In this document: positions 9,105 to 16,992 of the stretch, in pieces | Layout: each line of letters opens with the position of its first letter | Position numbering within the stretch: the first letter of the stretch is position 1 | Assembly (NCBI RefSeq): GCF_943913915.1 | Contig: NZ_CALUAA010000003.1 | Location: forward strand, 1-64,000 | Direction: 5' to 3' | Length of the DNA stretch: 64,000 nt | Source of the DNA: an uncultured Peptoniphilus sp. | Lineage (GTDB): Bacteria; Bacillota; Clostridia; Tissierellales; Peptoniphilaceae | Notes under the pieces: generated by a model | Told to the model about the DNA's origin: nothing | Seen by the model: only the letters and a program-made list of their open reading frames with translations | Databases searched by the model: none | Program-made: the position numbers and the translations under genes

Positions 9105-9881
9105 ATGGAGAAAAAACAATCACTTAAAAAACCTTTAAACGAACACTCGAAGATAAAACACACCATCGCCGTGTTGAGCGGCAAGGGCGGCGTGGGAAAA
9201 TCCATGGTGACCGGGCTTATGGCTTCTGAAATGGGTCGCCGAGGCCATAGTGTCGGCGTATTGGACGCGGATATCTTAGGCCCCTCCATCCCGAAAATTT
9301 TCGGCGCCGACGAGCAGGTCTTTCAAACGGAAAAGGGCATTCGCCCCATTAAGACTTCTACGGGCATCGATGTTATGAGCGTGAATCTGATTCTGGATTC
9401 CCCCACAGATCCGGTGCTTTGGCGGGCGCCTGTTGTAGGAAATATGCTCACCACCTTCTGGAGCGATGTCTACTGGGGAGAAAAGGATTATCTCTTCGTG
9501 GATATGCCGCCGGGAACCGGGGATGTGGCCCTTACCGTATTCCAAACCATGTCCATCGACGGGATTATCATCGTCACCTCGCCTCAGGATTTAGTGGCTA
9601 TGATCGTAGAAAAGGCCCTTAAAATGGCAAAGATGATGGGCATTCCCGTAGTGGGCATTGTGGAAAACATGCAGTACTTTATCGCGCCGGACACCGGGGT
9701 GCGTTACGATATTTTCGGCGCAAGCAAGACGAAAGCCATCGCCGAGGAGAAAGGCATTCCCTATTTAGGCGGCCTGCCCATCGATCCGAAACTGGCGGAA
9801 GCGGCGGATCGAAGCAGTATCGAATTTTATAAAAACGAAAGCTTAGAGACTATCGGCGACAAGGTGGAAAAATTTAAATAA
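9105..9881 (+). CDS. Mrp/NBP35 family P-loop ATPase lacking the CxxC
   Basis: This 258-residue protein is of the ApbC/Mrp/NBP35 family that carries iron-sulfur clusters. The deviant Walker A is SGKGGVGKSMVTG and the second switch is LDADILGPSIPK. PPGTGDVALTVFQ is typical. The cysteine pair that holds the bridging cluster (normally CPxC after ENM.Y) is absent: residues 194-197 read APDT. The other conserved parts, including YDIFG after it, are intact. It lies between the thiamine-binding-type gene and a hydrolase. It may be a cluster-independent relative. Confidence 0.88.
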   Translation: MEKKQSLKKPLNEHSKIKHTIAVLSGKGGVGKSMVTGLMASEMGRRGHSVGVLDADILGPSIPKIFGADEQVFQTEKGIRPIKTSTGIDVMSVNLILDSPTDPVLWRAPVVGNMLTTFWSDVYWGEKDYLFVDMPPGTGDVALTVFQTMSIDGIIIVTSPQDLVAMIVEKALKMAKMMGIPVVGIVENMQYFIAPDTGVRYDIFGASKTKAIAEEKGIPYLGGLPIDPKLAEAADRSSIEFYKNESLETIGDKVEKFK

Positions 9882-9891
9882 AAAGGTGACT

Positions 9892-10827
9892 ATGAATAAG
9901 GTATTAAGAGCTGTCATCATCGTACTCATCGTCGTTTTACTTGCCTTTACAGGTTTTTCTTTCTATATCGGGGGACAGGTATTCGGCGGTTATTCCGATG
10001 CGGTCAGCAGAGAGGAAACGGTTGTAAACTCGAAAGATTTTGAAAGCCGAATCGATCAACTTAAAGGCTTCTATGAAGTAAAAGAGCTTCAAATTGAAGA
10101 TCCTGAGGATTCTTACCGGATTCCCGCCCTCTATATAAAAAAGCCGGGTAATCAAAATGTTGTATGTATGATTCACGGCATGGGCGGAACCAAGGAGACA
10201 CTGGCTCCTCTAATGGAAGGCTTTTTGGAAAAAGGCTTCGATGTAATCGCCTATGACCAACGAAACTCCGGAGAAAATCAAAAAGAATATAATACCTTCG
10301 GGGTTTTGGAATCCCGAGATGCTTTGGCGGTCTTAAATTATATTGCCCCCGCCTACAAAGAGGGGAAGGTGGCCTTATGGGGCGAATCCATGGGGGCGCT
10401 CACCGCCATTATAGCGGCGGGAGAAGACGATTCTTTAATCGATTGCCTTATACTGGATTCGCCGGTCTCCGACGGGGGCGTTATGATAGAAAATGAAATG
10501 GCGTCCATTGCCGAGAGTCAGAATATTCCCGTAGAGTATCTATCGACGGCGGGAAGTCTTTATTCAAAGTTTAAGATCGGCGTGTCTTTCAAGGATATGG
10601 ACGGCGTTCGTGCTATGAAAAAAGTATCGAAACCTGTCTTAATTACGAATTCAAAAGACGACAAGCTGACGCCACCTTCCATGGCGAATGATTTATTCTC
10701 CGCAGTAAGCCACGATCAAAAGGAAATGGAAACGGTAACCGGCTACAAACACGCCACTTACCCCTATAGAAAGAATGATGAGTATATGAAGACGGTAGGC
10801 GGCTTTTTGGATCAATATTTCCAATAA
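9892..10827 (+). CDS. Membrane-anchored alpha/beta hydrolase
   Basis: This 311-residue protein begins with a short lysine and a hydrophobic helix (residues about 5-25, VLRAVIIVLIVVLLAFTGFS), an uncleaved signal-anchor. The hydrolase domain has HGMGGTKET, the nucleophile elbow GESMGA, an acid in TNSKDDKLTP and a late histidine (GYKHATYPYR). This resembles the S9/BAAT-like family of exported hydrolases. Its ATG at 9892 follows AAAAGGTG; a GTG at 9886 sits inside that site. Substrate unknown. Confidence 0.83.
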   Translation: MNKVLRAVIIVLIVVLLAFTGFSFYIGGQVFGGYSDAVSREETVVNSKDFESRIDQLKGFYEVKELQIEDPEDSYRIPALYIKKPGNQNVVCMIHGMGGTKETLAPLMEGFLEKGFDVIAYDQRNSGENQKEYNTFGVLESRDALAVLNYIAPAYKEGKVALWGESMGALTAIIAAGEDDSLIDCLILDSPVSDGGVMIENEMASIAESQNIPVEYLSTAGSLYSKFKIGVSFKDMDGVRAMKKVSKPVLITNSKDDKLTPPSMANDLFSAVSHDQKEMETVTGYKHATYPYRKNDEYMKTVGGFLDQYFQ

Positions 10828-10858
10828 GCCTAGCTGCCCCGACCATAACAGCTCGCGG

Positions 10859-10926
10859 ATCGTCTTTCGGAGACGATTTCGACCTTAATATGTAGTGACA
10901 TCTGACGGCGCCCTTCGGGGCGTCTT
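10859..10926 (+). terminator. Two hairpins ending the Mrp/hydrolase unit
   Basis: A first stem (ATCGTCT with AGACGAT, 10859-10877) and a second, stronger one (10905-10926, GACG.CGCCC with GGGGCGTC) are followed by TTTTCTTTT. The second is a good rho-independent terminator. Confidence 0.75.
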
Positions 10927-10950
10927 TTCTTTTACTTAACTTTTTACGGT

Positions 10951-10979
10951 TTTACCCATGAGGGGTTTCGGTATATACT
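10951..10979 (+). promoter_or_regulatory. Promoter of pyrF-pyrE
   Basis: TTTACC (10951-10956) and TATACT (10974-10979) are 17 bases apart. The leader is only about 30 bases, so there is no room for a PyrR attenuator. Confidence 0.5.
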
Positions 10980-11015
10980 TAATGAAAAGAAACAAAGATT
11001 AAAAAGGAGCGTTGC

Positions 11016-11729
11016 ATGAAATCTGATCTTATTATCGCCCTGGATTTTCCCTCGGAGAAAAAGGCGTGGGCGTTTTTAGAAGGCTTTAAATCCTTAGATG
11101 AAAAGCCTTTCGTTAAAGTGGGGATGGAACTTTTTTACGCCGCCGGTCCGGAATTTGTAAAGAAACTGAAGGCGGAAGGGTATCGGGTCTTTTTAGATTT
11201 AAAACTCCATGATATTCCCAATACGGTAGCAGGCGCCGTGAATTCCCTCAAGGGCTTAGGCGTCGACATGCTGACGCTTCACGCTTCAGGTGGTCGGGAA
11301 ATGTTCGCCCGTGCAAAAGAGGCGATAAAAGATATGGAGCATCCTCCCGTTCTTTTGGGTGTAACGGTGCTTACATCATTCTCAGACGAAGGGCGTAAAG
11401 AGGCGCTCCTCGGCGAGGGCAGAAGTGTGGAAGAGACTGTGGAGGGCCTTGCGAAGATGGCTCTTTCCGCCGGATGTGACGGCATCGTATCCTCGGCAAT
11501 GGAAGGGGAGTATTTGCGGAAGACCATCGACTCCTCCTTCCCCTTGGTTTGCCCGGGTATTCGACCGAAAGGAGCGAGCGCGGGGGATCAAAAGAGAGTG
11601 GTAACGCCGGAGGATGCGCGGAAAATCGGCGTAGACTTTATCGTCGTGGGACGGCCCATTACAAAGGCCGACGATCCCTTAAGCGCTTACCGCGTCATTC
11701 GAGGTGAATTTTTAGGAGGTAATGAATGA
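11016..11729 (+). CDS. pyrF: Orotidine 5'-phosphate decarboxylase
   Basis: This 237-residue TIM-barrel enzyme makes UMP from OMP. The catalytic Asp/Lys signature FLDLKLHDIPNTV lies near residue 58, and the phosphate-binding end carries FIVVGRPITKADDP. The length is standard for the short bacterial form. AAAGGAGC precedes the ATG. Its stop overlaps the pyrE start by four bases (ATGA), which indicates coupling. Other pyr genes are not in the window. Confidence 0.95.
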   Translation: MKSDLIIALDFPSEKKAWAFLEGFKSLDEKPFVKVGMELFYAAGPEFVKKLKAEGYRVFLDLKLHDIPNTVAGAVNSLKGLGVDMLTLHASGGREMFARAKEAIKDMEHPPVLLGVTVLTSFSDEGRKEALLGEGRSVEETVEGLAKMALSAGCDGIVSSAMEGEYLRKTIDSSFPLVCPGIRPKGASAGDQKRVVTPEDARKIGVDFIVVGRPITKADDPLSAYRVIRGEFLGGNE

Positions 11730-12352
11730 AATCTGTTTGCGATATTTTACTTAAGATCGGCGCCGTCAGCTTGTCGCCTAATGAACCCTATACTTGGGCA
11801 TCGGGAATCAAGAGCCCGATTTACTGCGACAATCGCCTGATTCTCTCCTATCCCGAAGAGCGTAAGACCATTGAAGAGGGTCTTGCCGAACTTGTGGAAA
11901 AACATTTCCCCGAAGCAGAGGGGATTCTCGGCACGGCGACGGCGGGGATTCCCCACGCGTCTTATGTATCATGGATTTTAAATAAACCGAGCGGCTTTAT
12001 CCGCGGGAAGGCGAAAGATCACGGCAAGAACAAGCGCATCGAAGGAGCCTTTAAAAAGGGTGAGAAGGTTGTCGTCATCGAAGACCTCTTTTCCACGGGA
12101 GGAAGCTCCATCGACGCCGCCAAGGCCTGTGAAGAGGAAGGGCTGGAGGTCCTCGGCATCGTCTCCATCTTCAGCTACGATTTAAAAGTTGCCGAAGATA
12201 ATTTTAAAGATTCGGGCTTTAAGCACATCTCCCTCGCCAATTTCCCGGAACTTGCCGATGTGGCGGTGGAGAGCGGAAAACTCACCGAAGAAGAGCGGGA
12301 TCGCCTCAATATGTGGCGTAAAGATCCCTACGACAGCAGCTGGATCCATTAG
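11726..12352 (+). CDS. pyrE: Orotate phosphoribosyltransferase
   Basis: This 208-residue enzyme joins orotate and PRPP to OMP, the step before PyrF. The PRPP-binding loop is VVVIEDLFSTGGSS, and the flexible catalytic loop is RGKAKDHGKNKRIEG. The start overlaps the pyrF stop, and AGGAGG is inside the end of pyrF. The order pyrF-pyrE matches the order seen in several Firmicutes. A YkvA gene follows after nine bases. Confidence 0.95.
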   Translation: MKSVCDILLKIGAVSLSPNEPYTWASGIKSPIYCDNRLILSYPEERKTIEEGLAELVEKHFPEAEGILGTATAGIPHASYVSWILNKPSGFIRGKAKDHGKNKRIEGAFKKGEKVVVIEDLFSTGGSSIDAAKACEEEGLEVLGIVSIFSYDLKVAEDNFKDSGFKHISLANFPELADVAVESGKLTEEERDRLNMWRKDPYDSSWIH

Positions 12353-12361
12353 GAGGTTACT

Positions 12362-12793
12362 ATGTGGGAATCCATACTGAACAGTAAATCTCATCGGGCG
12401 CAGAGGATCATATCCGATCCTAAGCGGATGGAACGATTGGCCAAGGACAGTTTCTCCCTTCTAAGGGGCAAGAAGAATTTTTCCGAAGTGCAATCGGAGG
12501 CCGTCCTTCTCATAAATATGGTGAAGGACACGGTTCAAGGCCGTTACAAGGGGCTCGGTAAAAAGAATGCGCTTATGATCGTAGCCGGACTTTTGTATCT
12601 CGTGAATCCCATGGACATTATTCCCGATTTTATCTTCGGCATCGGTTTTGGCGATGATCTCGGCGTCCTGGTTTACGTAATCTCCAGATTATCCGAAGAG
12701 ATCGCCCGGTATCGCCAATGGAAAAAGCCTCAAGAGGAGCAGGTAGAAACTCCCGATTTGGAAGGATATACGGTTATTGAAGAAGAGGTATAA
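12362..12793 (+). CDS. YkvA family (DUF1232) small membrane protein
   Basis: This 143-residue protein has the DUF1232 signature YLVNPMDIIPDFIFGIGFGDDLGVL at about residues 79-103, read here in parts as a hydrophobic hairpin with conserved NP.D.IPD and DD. The function is unknown. It follows pyrE by nine bases and precedes an SLH gene by nine bases, each with its own AGGAGG-type site, so it is part of the same transcript. Confidence 0.82.
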   Translation: MWESILNSKSHRAQRIISDPKRMERLAKDSFSLLRGKKNFSEVQSEAVLLINMVKDTVQGRYKGLGKKNALMIVAGLLYLVNPMDIIPDFIFGIGFGDDLGVLVYVISRLSEEIARYRQWKKPQEEQVETPDLEGYTVIEEEV

Positions 12794-12802
12794 GGAGGGG
12801 TT

Positions 12803-13831
12803 ATGAAAAGGTTAAGTGCGGCAATAGTTTGCCTTTTGCTCTGGACGACGCCCGTCTTGGCAACGGATATGGAAAGTGTAGATACCGAAAATGAAGTGAA
12901 GACCGGTGAGATTACCATTTCCCGCGAGCTTTCTGTAGAAAAAGAGAAACCTCATGGCGTATTTATGGATCCCATTCTTACAGGTAGCCGATCGGTGACG
13001 GGTTTCAGTGCGCCGAATGCCAATGTAACCATTTACGACGAAAAATCCGTCGTCATCGGAAGTGGCACCAGCGACGAAAACGGACACTTTCAAATTACGC
13101 TGACCCGCGCCATTCAGATCGGCGACGTGCTCGTGGCGAAGGACGATCGGGAAGGTGAATTTAAGGCGCCGGCGGAAACATTGGCGACCATCGAACGTCG
13201 TGCCTATATTTCCGGCCATCGCCACTACATGAATCCCAATGCCGTCGTGAGCCGTGGGGAAGTGGCCATGATGGTGGCCCGCCTGCAAACCGGTCGGACG
13301 AGCTTTAAGAGACTGAAAAAAAGCGGCTTTCGCGACGCCTCCGGCGGCTGGTATACTGCCGCCGTGGATCACGTGAGTCGGAAGGGTGTCTTGCGGGGCT
13401 ATCCGGACAACACCTTCCATCCCAATCGCGGCATGACGAGGGCGGAATTTGCCGCCATGCTCTGCCGCCTGATGCCTGCGAGCCAATCTACGAATCATCC
13501 CTTTAAGGACAGCTACGGCCATTGGGCGAGTCGCTCCATCGGAAGAGCTTATAATAGCGGCTGGATCTCCGGCTACACCGACGGAAAATTCCATCCCAAT
13601 CGCCGGGTTACACGAGCGGAAGCCGTGGCCATGTTGAACCGCGCCATGGGCCGAAAGACTACCGCCGCAAGTTTTAGAGAAACTACACACATGGATCGCA
13701 TGGTGAGCTTTATCGACGTGCGCCCGAATCACTGGGCATATTACGATTTGCTGGACGGCGCCAATACCCATCGGGTAATGGAAAAACAAAACAAAAAGGA
13801 CGTCGATCGTTGGGTACAAGTAGGAAAATAG
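12803..13831 (+). CDS. SLH-domain surface protein with an Ig-like module
   Basis: This 342-residue exported protein begins with a signal peptide (MKRLSAAIVCLLLWTTPVLA). Residues about 50-125 form an Ig-like module (GSRSVTGFSAPNANVTIYD). Three SLH repeats follow, marked by GYPDNTFHPNRGMTRAEFAA and GYTDGKFHPNRRVTRAEAVA. The protein is rich in arginine and histidine, unlike the other two SLH proteins. It is likely held by cell-wall polymers at the surface. It ends at a terminator. Confidence 0.87.
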   Translation: MKRLSAAIVCLLLWTTPVLATDMESVDTENEVKTGEITISRELSVEKEKPHGVFMDPILTGSRSVTGFSAPNANVTIYDEKSVVIGSGTSDENGHFQITLTRAIQIGDVLVAKDDREGEFKAPAETLATIERRAYISGHRHYMNPNAVVSRGEVAMMVARLQTGRTSFKRLKKSGFRDASGGWYTAAVDHVSRKGVLRGYPDNTFHPNRGMTRAEFAAMLCRLMPASQSTNHPFKDSYGHWASRSIGRAYNSGWISGYTDGKFHPNRRVTRAEAVAMLNRAMGRKTTAASFRETTHMDRMVSFIDVRPNHWAYYDLLDGANTHRVMEKQNKKDVDRWVQVGK

Positions 13832-13832
13832 A

Positions 13833-13859
13833 AAAAGCCCCTGAGAGGGCTTTTTTTAA
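13833..13859. terminator. Terminator between convergent SLH and permease genes
   Basis: AAAAGCCC pairs with GGGCTTTT around CTGAGA, followed by a T-run; the A-run on the other side makes it usable by the minus-strand permease too. Confidence 0.75.
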
Positions 13860-13885
13860 TGGGCAAATTGACCAAAAGACGTAAT

Positions 13886-16147
13886 TTAGCCGCTGACTTT
13901 TTTCAGTTCTACCACCATATTTAAAGCCTTAATCTTCCTTCGTCCCAACCATTGGGCGGCGACAAAGACTGCGAGATCGAGGATGTAAATGTAAAGGTAG
14001 CTCGTCATGGCGAAGTGGGGTTCCATGTAGACGGAAAGTTTAGAAATTGAAAGGGCGAAGAGATAGCGCACAAGGCGATCGAAGATGGGGAGACTCAAAG
14101 GATAAAAGAGAGCCACGGCGATGGTCATGCCCAGTAAATAAATAGAGGCCACTTCGCCGTCTCCGTAGCCGAAAATTTTCAGGTAGCAAATATCTTTTTG
14201 CGATTTTTCCAAGATCAGCTTGCTGACGGTGTAGACCAGAGTAAAGTAGAAAACAATGGCCAAAATACAGGTGGTACGTAGGGCACCGTCGAAGTTTTCC
14301 AGAAAAGCTTCCAAGTAGGCTCCCGTTTTATCACGATCGATGATGGTAATCAGTAGGTCGTCGTTAATTTTTAAGGGCGTATCGGACCAGTAGAGATTAA
14401 AGTTCCCCGGGTCTTTGTCGATCAATCGGTTGAGTTTGTCCATAGGCATAAGGGCTTGGATCGAGTGAATGTCGTGGGCTATGGCGGCGACATGTAATGT
14501 TTTGTAGTGTTTCGAGCCGGGAAGTTTTACCTCGATAGCATCGCCGATGTTCAAGTGATCTCGATGGGCGAGGCCTGTGGAAATGACCACGTCATGTGGC
14601 TTCATAGATGAGGGCAAGTCATCGCCAAAGGCCGTATGTTGATCGGGGCCCAGCACATTGAGTTGTGTTTTCTCAGTGCCTTTTTTGTAATCCATGGTGA
14701 GACTCAATCCTTTAGCTCCGTGAACGTCGGGGTCGGCCGCCTTCACAAGATAGGTATAATTGTATTTCATGTCTTTTTTAACGGAATCCGCATAGTCGTC
14801 GAACATGGGGCCAAGGGCGACGGAAAAGAGGAGCAGGAGATTTCCCACAAACATTCCGAAAAAGAGGGCGAGAATATTTAAGCGGTTTTCCGACAAGATG
14901 CGCAGGCGGGCGGCGCGCTTAAAGGAAAATCCGTCGAATGTCGGGGCGTTCTTTCTTTTCTTGCGGTAAAATTCCCGCCGTAAAAAGCGTAGAGGCGACA
15001 GACGGAAGTAGCGCAGAAGGAGTATACGATTGACGAGCCACACAATACCCAAGGGAATGAGGGTCGTAATGGCGAAGGCCTTCAGCGAAAGAACGGGCAT
15101 AAAGGGTGGAAGATTATAGGAAGTGTAATATAGGTCGGCGTAAAGGGTGTAGCCTTTTGTGTAGGCGAGGATATTGCCGAAAATGCCCGACAAAATAACC
15201 AGGCAGGTGGGAACGAGGCTGTAGTGGCGAATTAATGTTTTCGCTCCGTACCCCATGGAAAGGAGCGTGCCGATGACCGGTGCCTCTTCCCGCAGCAGCC
15301 CGCGGGTTTGAAGGGCGCTGATAAACCCCAGAGAGATAAAGAGAATGACGAGGGTGATGGTCATCATGGGCACATCGCCGCCCATGTCGTCGATAAAGTA
15401 TTGAATGCAGCGGTTGTCGTAGAAAGTGGTGGCGCCTAAAATAGGACCCGATTTTTCGGCGTCGGAGAGAATATCTTCAAATCGATCCCGGGCTTTTCCT
15501 TCCGAAAGGCGCTCGCGATTTCTATAAGAGTAGAGGTAATGATTTTTTTCCTTCAGGGAATCAAACACATCGTCTGTGACGAAGGCGACGGAAAAATGTT
15601 TCGTATCCATTGCCAGATCCCCTTGGGTTTTCAAAATCGTGGAGTAATCCGGCGTGGCCACCAAGGCCGTGATCTTATAATCCTTGCCGTTTAGAATCAG
15701 CTTGTCTCCGGGGGCGAGATTTTCGGCTTTTGCAAAATTGGCGGCGACGGCGATTTCACCCTTCGCTGCGGGAAGGCGGCCGGCGTGAATGGCGGCGGTG
15801 TTGATTTTTTCGCGATTGACGAAGATACGGAGAATTTTCTCCCGCGTATCGTCGTCTTCCGGCACGCGACACTTAATATCTTTATAAAAATTCTTAACGA
15901 GATCTACATCTCGTTTTTTAATGGCATCTGACCTTTCTTTTGTCATCGGATTGGCCATGAGAAATTGCCCGTCTTCCACTTTATTCTCCCGAAGCCCCTT
16001 ATAGTAAAGGGGTTTAATGGAATTTTGGCTGATGAAAAAGGAAGATGCAAAGGTCACCGTCAGAAGGGAAATGAAAAACAGCGGTAAGTAGGCGCCGGGC
16101 TTTTTCAAAAACAGTCGTGGAATCCGTCGATGAATGGGGTTTTTCAT
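13886..16147 (-). CDS. FtsX-type ABC transporter permease
   Basis: This 753-residue membrane protein has an N-terminal transmembrane helix (KKPGAYLPLFFISLLTVTFA), a large extracytoplasmic region, three helices at about 265-400, a second helix/ectodomain block and three C-terminal helices. This is the two-FtsX-domain layout of lipoprotein or peptide exporters and bacitracin-type resistance transporters. The ATPase gene upstream ends in TAATG at this start. An ATG six bases further upstream (16153) lies closer to the GAGGAGG and is equally possible. A much longer reading start inside the ATPase gene is rejected. Confidence 0.86.
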   Translation of the reverse strand: MKNPIHRRIPRLFLKKPGAYLPLFFISLLTVTFASSFFISQNSIKPLYYKGLRENKVEDGQFLMANPMTKERSDAIKKRDVDLVKNFYKDIKCRVPEDDDTREKILRIFVNREKINTAAIHAGRLPAAKGEIAVAANFAKAENLAPGDKLILNGKDYKITALVATPDYSTILKTQGDLAMDTKHFSVAFVTDDVFDSLKEKNHYLYSYRNRERLSEGKARDRFEDILSDAEKSGPILGATTFYDNRCIQYFIDDMGGDVPMMTITLVILFISLGFISALQTRGLLREEAPVIGTLLSMGYGAKTLIRHYSLVPTCLVILSGIFGNILAYTKGYTLYADLYYTSYNLPPFMPVLSLKAFAITTLIPLGIVWLVNRILLLRYFRLSPLRFLRREFYRKKRKNAPTFDGFSFKRAARLRILSENRLNILALFFGMFVGNLLLLFSVALGPMFDDYADSVKKDMKYNYTYLVKAADPDVHGAKGLSLTMDYKKGTEKTQLNVLGPDQHTAFGDDLPSSMKPHDVVISTGLAHRDHLNIGDAIEVKLPGSKHYKTLHVAAIAHDIHSIQALMPMDKLNRLIDKDPGNFNLYWSDTPLKINDDLLITIIDRDKTGAYLEAFLENFDGALRTTCILAIVFYFTLVYTVSKLILEKSQKDICYLKIFGYGDGEVASIYLLGMTIAVALFYPLSLPIFDRLVRYLFALSISKLSVYMEPHFAMTSYLYIYILDLAVFVAAQWLGRRKIKALNMVVELKKVSG

Positions 16148-16842
16148 TACCATTGCACCTCCTCGGCGGAGAGAATGTGTTCGTTTTCTTCGTAAGATTT
16201 TAAACCGCCGTCGTGGAGGCGGAGGACGACGTGACACATGGAGGCGATGGCTTCATTGTGTGTGGCGATGATAATGGTGGTTTTGTATTTTTGATTCAGT
16301 TCTTCAATCAAATGTAAGACGCTTTTAGCGCTTTCGTAGTCCAAGGCGCCGGTGGGCTCGTCGCAAATAAAGAGAGAGGGCTTTTTTGCCATGGCACGGG
16401 CGATGGAAACGCGCTGCGCCTGGCCGCCGGAAATTTCCGTGGGGAATTTATGGAGCTGATCGGCGATGTCCAATTCCTTCGCTAAAGCATCCACATCCAA
16501 AGGATCGTCGGAAAGATAAGCGCCGGTCAGGATATTCTCCCGTACGGTTAAATTTTCCACTAAATTATAAAACTGAAAGACAAAGCCTAATTGTTTTCTG
16601 CGGTAATGTTCCAGCTCTTTTTTATTCATAGGCGCCAGATGATTTCCCGCCACAATAATATCCCCTTCGTCTATGGATTCGATGCCCCCTAAAATATTCA
16701 ACAAGGTGGACTTACCTGATCCGGACGGGCCCAATAAACAGGCGAGGCACCCCTCCGGGAGCGAAAACGTAATGCCTTTTAAAACGTGGAGCCGTTGTGT
16801 TTTCGAGCCGTAACTTTTATGTAGATTATGAACAGTGATCAT
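16147..16842 (-). CDS. ABC transporter ATP-binding protein (MacB/LolD type)
   Basis: This 231-residue ATPase has Walker A GPSGSGKSTLL, the Q-loop in FVFQFYNLVENLTVREN, signature SGGQAQRVSIARA, Walker B LFICDEPTGALD and the H-loop in IATHNEA. It belongs to the family that pairs with FtsX-like permeases. The ATG at 16842 is preceded by GGAGGG; an upstream in-frame ATG at 16872 lies before that site. It overlaps the permease by one base. A promoter with a palindrome lies upstream. Confidence 0.93.
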   Translation of the reverse strand: MITVHNLHKSYGSKTQRLHVLKGITFSLPEGCLACLLGPSGSGKSTLLNILGGIESIDEGDIIVAGNHLAPMNKKELEHYRRKQLGFVFQFYNLVENLTVRENILTGAYLSDDPLDVDALAKELDIADQLHKFPTEISGGQAQRVSIARAMAKKPSLFICDEPTGALDYESAKSVLHLIEELNQKYKTTIIIATHNEAIASMCHVVLRLHDGGLKSYEENEHILSAEEVQW

Positions 16843-16861
16843 GGGACCCTCCTTTAAAATA

Positions 16862-16912
16862 TTTGATATCATTTATCAAATTTATTGTATTCCCGCGAGC
16901 ACAACTTGTCTA
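16862..16912 (-). promoter_or_regulatory. Promoter with operator-like palindrome of the ABC exporter operon
   Basis: On the minus strand TAGACA (16907-16912) and TACAAT (16884-16889) are 17 bases apart. Two bases after the -10 box begins an inverted repeat ATTTGATA-n5-TATCAAAT (16861-16881). It covers the expected start of transcription, the usual place for a repressor. No regulator gene adjoins the operon. Confidence 0.65.
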
Positions 16913-16965
16913 TAGTATTGTTATCTATTCATATAAATAGTTGATTTTAGAAAAGGACAATAAAA

Positions 16966-16987
16966 TCCCCTCGCAAAGGCGAGGGGA
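16966..16987 (-). terminator. Terminator of the acn-icd-gltA operon
   Basis: CCCCTCGC and GCGAGGGG form an eight-pair GC-rich stem with an AAAG loop and T residues on the minus strand, just after the citrate synthase stop. Confidence 0.8.
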
Positions 16988-16992
16988 AATGA

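Noticed and set aside
10859..10877. tRNA-like or riboswitch structure before pyrF
   Set aside because: It is a simple stem with a short loop, without acceptor or T-arm signatures.
12812..13819. Open frame of 335 codons on the minus strand
   Set aside because: It is opposite to the SLH gene, has no ribosome-binding site and its composition (many His, Gly, Ala) is that of an antisense shadow.
13886..16237. Permease starting at 16237
   Set aside because: The extra residues are a basic, proline-rich artefact of the ATPase gene read in another frame.
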